Shown here piece by piece: positions 1 through 5,895 of a stretch of 9,926 bases of DNA. Both the position numbers and the translations under genes were made by a program. A model generated the notes under the pieces. It did not search any database, was not told where the DNA came from, and saw only the letters and a list, made by a program, of their open reading frames with translations. Within the stretch, counting starts at the first letter, position 1. The number at the start of each line of letters is the position of its first letter. Source of the stretch: Phycisphaerae bacterium (GTDB taxonomy: Bacteria > Planctomycetota > Phycisphaerae > Phycisphaerales > SM1A02); contig NYSW01000003.1 of assembly GCA_002683195.1 (NCBI GenBank), forward strand, positions 41,531 to 51,456, given 5' to 3'.

Positions 1-240
1 GGGCAGCGTGGGCGATGGCGGTTCGGACTCGACGACCGATTGCACCTTGAACCCCTGGTGACCAATCAGTCGCCGGCCCTGATCTCGATTCGTCGTGACG
101 ATCAGCATGAGATCGTGGAAATCCAGTCCATCGCCGGGCCGATGTCGCGGGCGAAGCCCGCCGCGTCGACCGCGAACGCCGGCCCGGCGAATCCCCCCAT
201 CGATTCGATCGAAACGAAGCAGGAGTCCGCCGGGAATTGA
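1..240 (+). CDS. 3' end of an unidentified protein gene (5' end outside the window)
   Basis: Frame 1 is open from the first base to a TGA at 238-240, giving 79 residues with no stop, and its third codon positions are almost all G or C, as in the surrounding genes. The first half reads like folded protein, with alternating hydrophobic and charged residues around LISIRRDD and HEIVEIQSI. The last 35 residues are rich in Ala, Pro, Ser and Asn and look like a disordered tail. I do not recognise a family. The gene ends 40 bases before mutM on the same strand and could be cotranscribed with it. A TTG at 40 could in principle be a start, but it has no ribosome binding site and the frame is open upstream of it, so a truncated C-terminus is the simpler reading. 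It could still be a chance open frame in GC-rich DNA. Confidence 0.45.
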   Translation, partial: GQRGRWRFGLDDRLHLEPLVTNQSPALISIRRDDQHEIVEIQSIAGPMSRAKPAASTANAGPANPPIDSIETKQESAGN

Positions 241-280
241 ACCCGGCGGCAACCCTGTTTCCGCCCCGGATCCGAGACCG

Positions 281-1078
281 ATGCCAGAACTTCCCGAAGT
301 CGAACGAGGACGCAGAATCGCCGAGTCCGTGGCCGTCGGCCGAAAGGTTTGCAAGACGCGCTGCGCCGATGACCGGATCGTCTTCGCAGATCAGTCCCCG
401 GCCACCGTTTCGAGACGACTACGAGGCCGCACGGTGACCGCCGCCTGCCGACACGGCAAGCAGCTCTGGCTGGAATTCGACCAGGGACCGGCCTTGCTTC
501 TGCACTTTGGCATGACGGGGGCCCTCCACGGGTACGACAACGAAGAGGACCGCCCCCGCTTCTGCAAGATCGAACTGGAATTCGAGGACGGACGCCGCCT
601 GGCCATGCCTGATCCTCGCCGGTTCGGGCGAATCCGAATGCGAGACGATCCCCGAGCGGAACCGCCCGTCTCGAATCTCGGGTTCGACCCACTTCTCGAC
701 CTTCCGGGCCGGGCCGAATTCCGTGAGAACCTCGGCCGCCGCGCCGCGACCATCAAGGGGCGACTTCTGGATCAATCGTTCACCGCGGGCGTCGGGAACT
801 GGATCGCGGACGAGATCCTCTACCAGGCCAAGGTCGCACCCCAGCGGCGGGTCCGCGACCTCGAGGATGCGGAGATCGAAGTGATCCGCAGGAAGTTGGG
901 GGCGATCATCGCCAAAGCCGTGGAAGTCGATTCGGTTTCCGCCCGATTTCCACGAACCTGGCTCTTTCACGAACGATGGGGACGGCCGGAGGGTGCCTCC
1001 ACCCGCCGGGGGGAACCCATCGACATCACCACCGTTGCAGGACGCACCACGGCGTGGGTACCCTCGGTCCAGCAATGA
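281..1078 (+). CDS. mutM: Formamidopyrimidine-DNA glycosylase (Fpg/MutM family), zincless variant
   Basis: This is a bifunctional DNA glycosylase/AP lyase of base-excision repair, which removes oxidised purines and nicks the abasic site. The 265-residue product begins with the family signature MPELPEVE, which fixes the ATG at 281 because Pro2 is the catalytic nucleophile and Glu3 its partner. Also visible are the DNA-contacting Lys60 (RHGKQ), the intercalating Met78 (HFGMTG), the DPRRFG loop at 111-116 with Arg114 and Phe115, and the helix-two-turn-helix at about 157-187 (IKGRLLDQ, GVGNWIADEILYQ) with Asn173. The C-terminal hairpin keeps the GRTT motif with Arg255 (254-257), but all four zinc cysteines are gone: the usual CPxCQ reads VPSVQ, and the first CxxC is replaced around 236-241. 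The region from AKAVEVD (211-217) to VPSVQ resembles plant-type zincless FPG. Its stop overlaps the next start by four bases (ATGA), suggesting coupled translation. The family call is firm; the preferred lesion cannot be read from the sequence. Confidence 0.96.
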   Translation: MPELPEVERGRRIAESVAVGRKVCKTRCADDRIVFADQSPATVSRRLRGRTVTAACRHGKQLWLEFDQGPALLLHFGMTGALHGYDNEEDRPRFCKIELEFEDGRRLAMPDPRRFGRIRMRDDPRAEPPVSNLGFDPLLDLPGRAEFRENLGRRAATIKGRLLDQSFTAGVGNWIADEILYQAKVAPQRRVRDLEDAEIEVIRRKLGAIIAKAVEVDSVSARFPRTWLFHERWGRPEGASTRRGEPIDITTVAGRTTAWVPSVQQ

Positions 1079-1575
1079 ACCTGACCTGGCCGAAATTCCA
1101 CGATTCCTCGTTTCGACCCACACTTCGAGAGCGATGGGGGTTTCATTGGCGAGCGAACCTGAGGATGCTCCGCCGGCCGAGGGACCTGGTCCTCTTCAAC
1201 CTCATTTCGTTCGCTCCCCTGTTCCTGCTGCTGGGCTTCATGTGGCTCTTTCCAGGCCTCTACAAGAGTTCCTCGGGGGATACTTCCGCCCTGCTCCTCA
1301 CCACGATGGCGACCGCCACCTTCTTCTTCGCCCTCCAGCACGTGGCGTTCGTGGTGGCCATGAATCTGACCTACGTACCCCACGTTCATGCGGTTTTGAG
1401 GGACCAGGGCATCCCCGTATGCGGACGTTGCGGGCACCGACTGCCCCCCACGACTCCCGGAGCGGCATGTCCGGAGTGCGGCCACACCGACGCGTCCGCT
1501 ACGATGTACGACTCGAAAGGGATTCCGTCGACGTTCGACGACCCCGATCGAATCCTGGAGGATTCGCAGCGGTGA
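1075..1575 (+). CDS. Two-helix membrane protein with C-terminal zinc ribbon
   Basis: The product is 166 residues and its function is unknown. Two strongly hydrophobic stretches, at about 38-63 (DLVLFNLISF onward) and 71-101 (SALLLTTMAT onward), are likely transmembrane helices forming a hairpin. A basic N-terminus (Arg-rich, 17-36) suggests a cytoplasmic N-terminus by the positive-inside rule, which would place the C-terminal domain in the cytoplasm too. That domain is a four-cysteine zinc ribbon: Cys116 and Cys119 (CGRCG), then Cys132 and Cys135 (CPECG). Small membrane proteins with this ribbon are common in planctomycetes and mostly uncharacterised. The ATG at 1075 sits in an ATGA overlap with mutM, and the TGA overlaps the lepA GTG. 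I saw no strong Shine-Dalgarno before it, so reinitiation after mutM is likely. Its place between mutM and lepA does not reveal a function. Confidence 0.88.
   Translation: MNLTWPKFHDSSFRPTLRERWGFHWRANLRMLRRPRDLVLFNLISFAPLFLLLGFMWLFPGLYKSSSGDTSALLLTTMATATFFFALQHVAFVVAMNLTYVPHVHAVLRDQGIPVCGRCGHRLPPTTPGAACPECGHTDASATMYDSKGIPSTFDDPDRILEDSQR
1557..1562 (+). promoter_or_regulatory. Shine-Dalgarno of lepA (GGAGGA)
   Basis: GGAGGA lies nine bases before the GTG at 1572, inside the end of the preceding gene. Its strength and spacing decide for this GTG as the lepA start rather than the much longer open frame that extends upstream. It also means lepA does not depend only on reinitiation from the overlapping stop codon. 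Confidence 0.8.
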
Positions 1576-3380
1576 AGGTTCGGAACTTCTCCATCATCGC
1601 GCACATCGACCATGGCAAGAGCACTCTTGCCGATCGACTGTTGCACGCCACCAAGGCCGTGGACCAACGGACCGGCAAGGATCAGATGCTCGACTCCATG
1701 GATCTGGAGCGTGAACGAGGCATCACGATCAAATCGTCGGCCGTGACGGTCACCCACGAGTATCAGGGCGAGTCCTACCAGCTGAACTTCATCGACACCC
1801 CGGGCCATGTCGACTTCACCTACGAAGTGAGCCGTGCGTTGACCGCCTGCGAAGGAGCGGTGCTGGTCGTCGACTCGACCCAGGGCGTGCAGGCCCAGAC
1901 CGTGGCCAACGCCTACCTGGCGGTCGAGAACAACCTCGAGTTGATCCCGGTGGTCAACAAGATCGACCTCCCTGCCGCCGATCCGGACGGCGTGGCGATG
2001 GAGATCGAGCAGGTCCTGGGCCTCGCGGCGGAAGATTCGATCTACGTCAGTGCGAAGTCAGGCCAGGGCATTTCGGACCTTCTGGACACGATCTGCGAAA
2101 AACTTCCCGACCCGCCTCCGCCCAGCACAAACAAACTCCGGGCCCTCATCTTCGACTCCAACTACGACGACTATCGCGGGGTGGTGGTCTTCGTCCGAGT
2201 CTTCGACGGAGACATCTCCGTCGGCGACAAGATCCGAATGATGGGTACCGGCCGAACCTTCACGGTGACCGAACTCGGGCGATACACCCCGTTCCCGCAG
2301 AAGCTCAAGAAGATCGCCCAGGGCGAGGTCGGATACGTGGTCGCGGCCATCAAGTCGTTGGGAGACGTCCGCGTCGGTGACACCGTCACCCTCGAGTACG
2401 ACCCGGCCCCCGAGGCCCTCCCTGGCTACGAAGAACCGAAGCAGATGGTCTTCTGTGATTTCTATCCCGCCACCGGCAGCGGCGAAGGCGGAAAGCGGAG
2501 CGACTTCGAAGGCCTGCGGGAAGCGGTCGAAAAGCTTCACATCAACGACGCGAGTTTCACGTTCGAGGTACAGCATTCCGAAGCCCTCGGCTTCGGATTC
2601 CGGTGCGGCTTCCTCGGCCTGCTCCACATGGACATCGTCCAGGAACGACTCGAACGCGAGGGCGGCGTGAACATCGTCCAGACCGCCCCCACGGTGTCGT
2701 ATCTGGTGGATCTCAATGACGGAGAGACACTCGAGATCCACAACCCGGCCGACCTTCCCGACCTTTCGAGGGTCAAGGCGATCCGCGAACCGATCGTGAA
2801 GATCGAGATCATCTGCCCGGAAGACAGCATCGGCGACCTCATGAAGCTGGCCGAAGGACGACGTGGCATCTTCAAGGGCCAGCGATACGTCTCGGACACC
2901 CGCCAGATCATCGACTACGAACTTCCGCTCGCCGAGATCATCTACGACTTCTACGACAAGTTGAAGTCGATCACCCGCGGCTACGGAACGATGGACTACG
3001 AGATCATCGGCTACGAGCCTGAGAATCTGGTCAAGGTCGAGATTCTGATCAACGCGGCACCGGTGGAGGCCCTCAGCCTCATCTGCCATCGCTCCGGCGC
3101 CGAAAGCCGAAGCCGAGCCATTCTGAGCAAGCTTCGGAAGCAGATTGATCGCCATCAGTTCGAGATTCCGCTTCAGGCCGCGATCGGCGGAAAGATCATC
3201 GCCCGTGAGACCATCAAGTCACTTCGGAAGAACGTGACGGCCAAGTGCTACGGCGGCGATGTCTCCCGAAAGCGAAAGCTTCTGGAGAAGCAGAAGGAAG
3301 GCAAGAAGCGAATGAAGAACGTCGGCAGCGTGAACATTCCGCAAGAGGCCTTCATGGCAGTGCTTGAACAAGAGGACTGA
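1572..3380 (+). CDS. lepA: Elongation factor 4 (LepA), ribosome back-translocation GTPase
   Basis: LepA is a translational GTPase that binds the ribosome and is reported to promote back-translocation and to affect initiation. The product is 602 residues, close to the usual length of about 600. The GTP-binding motifs are in order: G1 AHIDHGKS (10-17), the ERGITIK switch region (48-54), G3 DTPGH (75-79), G4 NKID (129-132) and G5 SAK (160-162). Domain II, the EF-G-like domains and the LepA-specific C-terminal domain follow; the last part (560-602) carries YGGDVSRKRK and the lysine-rich segment typical of LepA, which separates it from EF-G and TypA. The GTG start gives the family N-terminus (KVRNFSIIAHID), overlaps the preceding TGA as GTGA, and has a strong Shine-Dalgarno nine bases upstream. 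It is the last gene of the overlapping mutM cluster. No key residue is missing. Confidence 0.98.
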   Translation: MKVRNFSIIAHIDHGKSTLADRLLHATKAVDQRTGKDQMLDSMDLERERGITIKSSAVTVTHEYQGESYQLNFIDTPGHVDFTYEVSRALTACEGAVLVVDSTQGVQAQTVANAYLAVENNLELIPVVNKIDLPAADPDGVAMEIEQVLGLAAEDSIYVSAKSGQGISDLLDTICEKLPDPPPPSTNKLRALIFDSNYDDYRGVVVFVRVFDGDISVGDKIRMMGTGRTFTVTELGRYTPFPQKLKKIAQGEVGYVVAAIKSLGDVRVGDTVTLEYDPAPEALPGYEEPKQMVFCDFYPATGSGEGGKRSDFEGLREAVEKLHINDASFTFEVQHSEALGFGFRCGFLGLLHMDIVQERLEREGGVNIVQTAPTVSYLVDLNDGETLEIHNPADLPDLSRVKAIREPIVKIEIICPEDSIGDLMKLAEGRRGIFKGQRYVSDTRQIIDYELPLAEIIYDFYDKLKSITRGYGTMDYEIIGYEPENLVKVEILINAAPVEALSLICHRSGAESRSRAILSKLRKQIDRHQFEIPLQAAIGGKIIARETIKSLRKNVTAKCYGGDVSRKRKLLEKQKEGKKRMKNVGSVNIPQEAFMAVLEQED

Positions 3381-3470
3381 TTCACCGCGACCCACCTGGC
3401 CGCCCCCCGAAGACGCCCCCGCCCGCGGACGCCGTGACCTTTCAACGCCACCCCGGGCCCGGAGAACTCC

Positions 3471-4196
3471 ATGCATCGTTTCGAACGACTCGTGATCCAT
3501 GCGACCCTGATCCTTCTGACCCTGCTCCTGGTGTCGGTCCTCACGGATCGCCAGGGACTCGCCCCCGCCGCGGAAGCCGAATCGGCCCGATTCGAAGACG
3601 TGCTCGGCCCCGCTGATCGCATCCTCCTCAATCAAGAAGACGGCGAGCTCGACCTCACGGCGAAGAAGAACGGCATCTCCTGGGGCGATCGTCCGACGGA
3701 CCGAAGCTGGAGCATGGGCTGCGTCGACGTGCCTCGCCTCATCTCCCGCCTGATGGACGCCGAACGATTCACCGAGGATCGACGCGCCCTCCAGGAAGAG
3801 GCCGAGGTACAGAATCGCACGTTCGAGGAACGTTTCGAATCGTTCCGCGAGGAATTCGGAGAACTGACACCGGAAGATCCGGCCTTCGCCGGGGTCCAGA
3901 ACCAGTGGCAGGGCATGATGCAGGAGTACCAGCAGTGGCAGCAAGGAACGATGGCGGTCCAGCAGAAGCTCGGAGCCGAACAGGTCGAGATCGCCTACCG
4001 CGAACTGGTCGAGGCCGTGGACATCGTCGCGGAGCGTGAAGGCGTGGAGCTCGTGCTCCGCTTCGTTCCGGTCTCCGATCCATTCAACGTCGACAACCTC
4101 GATCTCGCCGGCGACCAGGTGCGTCGCCGCCTCTTCCTTCGCTATCCAGAGTCGATCGACCTGACCGGAAAGGTCGAGACGGAACTCGGCCTCTGA
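3471..4196 (+). CDS. OmpH/Skp-family envelope chaperone-like protein
   Basis: Skp/OmpH proteins are periplasmic trimeric chaperones whose coiled-coil arms hold unfolded outer-membrane proteins. The product is 241 residues. Residues 7-25 are a hydrophobic segment, either a signal peptide (a possible AEA cleavage motif at 34-36) or a membrane anchor. After about 40 extra residues comes the family's first strand (MGCVDVPRLIS, 82-92). A Glu/Gln/Arg-rich coiled coil follows at about 95-175, then the return strand GVELVLRF (191-198), and a C-terminal segment (YPESIDLTGKV, 225-235) that matches the usual end of OmpH proteins. E. coli Skp is about 160 residues, so this one is long. The ATG at 3471 has GGAG at 3461-3464 with a six-base spacer; that site overlaps a 10-base palindrome, CCGGGCCCGG (3453-3462). 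The gene follows lepA by 90 bases with no terminator in the gap that I can see, so cotranscription is possible. The family call rests on pattern and architecture. Confidence 0.85.
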   Translation: MHRFERLVIHATLILLTLLLVSVLTDRQGLAPAAEAESARFEDVLGPADRILLNQEDGELDLTAKKNGISWGDRPTDRSWSMGCVDVPRLISRLMDAERFTEDRRALQEEAEVQNRTFEERFESFREEFGELTPEDPAFAGVQNQWQGMMQEYQQWQQGTMAVQQKLGAEQVEIAYRELVEAVDIVAEREGVELVLRFVPVSDPFNVDNLDLAGDQVRRRLFLRYPESIDLTGKVETELGL

Positions 4197-4197
4197 T

Positions 4198-4980
4198 TCA
4201 CCCGTCCGCGGCGGCCCTCTCGGCCGCCGAGATCGCCACGCCGAGCCGCAAGGCAAGCCGCTGCTTGACCAGAGGCATCGCCGGAACCGAAGCCTCGAGT
4301 TCCGCGGCCATGCTGGTGACCGGCCGGCCGACGAGTCCGCATGGCACGATGAGCCCGAAGTGGGCGAGATCCGGGTCGACGTTCAGCGCCAGGCCGTGCA
4401 TCGAAACCCAGCGAGAGACCCGAACCCCGATCGCGGCGATCTTCCGCCCGCCGATCCCGTCGACGTCGTCCGCGGCCCGACCGACCCAGACGCCCGTGGC
4501 CCCGGCGTCACGCCCCGCCGCCAATCCGAAATCTCCCAGCGTGTCGATGATGGCCTGCTCGAGCAGGCGGATCCAGGCGTGGATTCTGAGGCCGATCCGA
4601 TCGAGATCGATGATCGGATACGCGACCAGTTGACCGGGCCCGTGGTAGGTCACGTCCCCACCTCGATCGGTCTCCTCCCGCTCGATGCCGTGCCGAGCAA
4701 GAGCTTCAGGGCCGGCCAGCACGTTTTCTGCGGCCCCCGGGCGGCGTGAAACCGTCACCACCGGCGGATCGTGCTCGAGCAGAAGGAGGTGTCCGAGGCC
4801 GGGGCCTTCATCCCGGCTTTCCCGGACCGCGGCCTGCAACGATCGTTGGAGATCCAGGGCTTCCGGATAGGCCATGTGACCGAGATCCTGAATTCGGAGC
4901 CACGAGGGAGCCTCAAGGACCTCGAGATCTCGTCTGGAGGAACCATCGGGATTGGTGGAGTGAGGCACGGGATCGGGCAT
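4198..4980 (-). CDS. lipB: Octanoyl-[acyl-carrier-protein]:protein N-octanoyltransferase (LipB)
   Basis: LipB moves the octanoyl group from octanoyl-ACP to a lysine of lipoyl domains (pyruvate and 2-oxoglutarate dehydrogenases, glycine cleavage H protein), the first step of lipoate assembly before LipA adds sulfur. The 260-residue product has the family blocks in order: EHDPPVVT (69-76), DRGGDVTYHGPGQLVAYP (105-122), GGRKIAAIG with the catalytic Lys180 (177-185), SMHGLALNV (193-201) and PCGLVG with the catalytic Cys214 (213-218). The ATG at 4980 leaves about 27 residues before the conserved core. The frame remains open upstream, but I see no Shine-Dalgarno there, so the start is likely rather than certain. 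The gene is convergent with the OmpH-like gene, with one base between their stop codons, and divergent from lpxA. No LipA gene is in the window. Confidence 0.95.
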   Translation of the reverse strand: MPDPVPHSTNPDGSSRRDLEVLEAPSWLRIQDLGHMAYPEALDLQRSLQAAVRESRDEGPGLGHLLLLEHDPPVVTVSRRPGAAENVLAGPEALARHGIEREETDRGGDVTYHGPGQLVAYPIIDLDRIGLRIHAWIRLLEQAIIDTLGDFGLAAGRDAGATGVWVGRAADDVDGIGGRKIAAIGVRVSRWVSMHGLALNVDPDLAHFGLIVPCGLVGRPVTSMAAELEASVPAMPLVKQRLALRLGVAISAAERAAADG

Positions 4981-5002
4981 CCGAGTACGGTACGCCGAAT
5001 CC

Positions 5003-5028
5003 GGATGGCGGCTGCCGCCTCCTTTTTT
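5003..5028 (+). terminator. Terminator-like hairpin plus T run, between lipB and lpxA
   Basis: On the + strand GGA-t-GGCGG pairs with CCGCC-TCC across a CTG loop: eight base pairs with one bulged T (5006). Six T residues (5023-5028) follow directly. This is the form of a rho-independent terminator. It lies 22 bases before the lpxA ATG and inside the divergent gap. No + strand gene ends nearby except the OmpH-like gene 800 bases upstream, with lipB antisense in between. It could stop read-through from the lepA/OmpH-like genes, or act as an attenuator in a longer lpxA leader. On the - strand it would be preceded, not followed, by the A/T tract and so should not terminate lipB-direction transcripts. 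A chance GC-rich palindrome beside a T run is possible. Confidence 0.55.
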
Positions 5029-5049
5029 CGTCCCCCCCGAACGACTTCC

Positions 5050-5895
5050 ATGCCGCGGATCCATCCAACCGCCATCGTGGACCCCCGAGTCGAACTCGCC
5101 GATGACGTCGAGATCGGTCCGTATTGCATTCTCGAGGGCCGCATCACCATTGGGAACGGAACCCGCCTTCGCGGGCACTGTTTCATGCAGGGCCCCCTCG
5201 TCATTGGCGAGGGCAACGACATCTGGCCGTTCTCCTCGATCGGGGTCGCGCCGCAGACCCGTGATTTCGATCCGAACGAGGAAGGACCGGGCACCGTGAT
5301 CGGCGATCACAACGTGTTCCGTGAACACGCCTCGGTCCACCGTTCGATTCACGAGACCGACCCCACCAGGATCGGCAACCAGAACCTGTTCATGGATTCC
5401 GCACATGCGGGCCATGACGTGGTCATGGGCGATCGAAACGTTCTCGCCAACGGCTCCGCGCTCGGCGGCCACGTGATCGTCGAGGACGACGTGATCATCG
5501 GTGGCAACGCCGCGGTCCACCAGTTCGTCCGGGTCGGACGCGGCGCCTTGATGAGCGGGCTGGCGGGAACCGCGCTCGACGTGATGCCCTGGTTCATGGT
5601 CACCCGACTCAATGTGGCCGGCAGTTTCAACATCATCGGTCTTCGGCGAAACGGTTTCAGTTCGGAACAGATCGATACCGTCCGCTGGGTCTACCGGCTG
5701 TTCTGCCGCCGCGGAAACAAGGTCGTCGACGCGATCGAACAGATCCGCGAACGCGAAGGCGACCCGGTCATCGACGACTATCTCCGATTCATCAAGCTCT
5801 CGAACCGACCGATCTGCACGATGAAGGGACGACGAGAGAGCCGCGACGACGACAGTCTCGAAGACGAAGAATCCGACGACGACCGACCGGCTTGA
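5050..5895 (+). CDS. lpxA: UDP-N-acetylglucosamine O-acyltransferase (LpxA)
   Basis: LpxA performs the first step of lipid A synthesis, transferring a 3-hydroxyacyl chain from ACP to the 3-OH of UDP-GlcNAc in the cytoplasm. The 281-residue product is a left-handed beta helix, seen as hexad repeats from HPTAIVDP (5-12) to about 180, followed by the helical C-terminal domain (RRNGFSSEQ, 199-207). By alignment from memory to E. coli LpxA, His122 is the catalytic base (SAHAGHD, 117-123), and His119, His141 (GGHV) and His157 (AVHQF) are also kept. Gly170 falls at the acyl-chain ruler position, Gly173 in E. coli, which there admits a C14 chain. The last 20 residues (about 262-281) are an acidic tail that E. 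coli LpxA (262 residues) lacks. ATG 5050 gives the family N-terminus; an in-frame ATG at 5005 lies inside the terminator-like stem and is unlikely. No Shine-Dalgarno is visible. Its TGA overlaps the next start (TTGA). Confidence 0.96.
   Translation: MPRIHPTAIVDPRVELADDVEIGPYCILEGRITIGNGTRLRGHCFMQGPLVIGEGNDIWPFSSIGVAPQTRDFDPNEEGPGTVIGDHNVFREHASVHRSIHETDPTRIGNQNLFMDSAHAGHDVVMGDRNVLANGSALGGHVIVEDDVIIGGNAAVHQFVRVGRGALMSGLAGTALDVMPWFMVTRLNVAGSFNIIGLRRNGFSSEQIDTVRWVYRLFCRRGNKVVDAIEQIREREGDPVIDDYLRFIKLSNRPICTMKGRRESRDDDSLEDEESDDDRPA

Noticed and set aside
95..280. N-terminal extension of mutM back to 95
   Set aside because: Fpg needs Pro2 right after the start Met as its nucleophile, so the start must be the ATG at 281. 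The upstream translation is low-complexity Arg/Ser/Pro.
993..1571. N-terminal extension of lepA by 193 residues
   Set aside because: The LepA N-terminus is standard from the GTG at 1572, which has a strong Shine-Dalgarno. The upstream frame overlaps two real genes.
2058..3155. Long - strand open frame inside lepA
   Set aside because: lepA is certain in this stretch; antisense frames stay open because of the codon bias. There is no start signal or known motif.
3453..3462. CCGGGCCCGG palindrome before the OmpH-like gene as an operator or terminator
   Set aside because: Ten-base GC palindromes are expected in DNA this GC-rich, and there is no T run and no second copy elsewhere that I could see.
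3219..4256. A 345-residue - strand open frame across the lepA end and the OmpH-like gene
   Set aside because: It spans two supported + strand genes and the end of lipB. The His/Glu/Leu-rich translation resembles a mirror of the coiled coil.
4984..5520. N-terminal extension of LipB by 180 residues on the - strand
   Set aside because: It would cover the 5' half of lpxA in antisense and shows no domain. LipB is of normal length from 4980.
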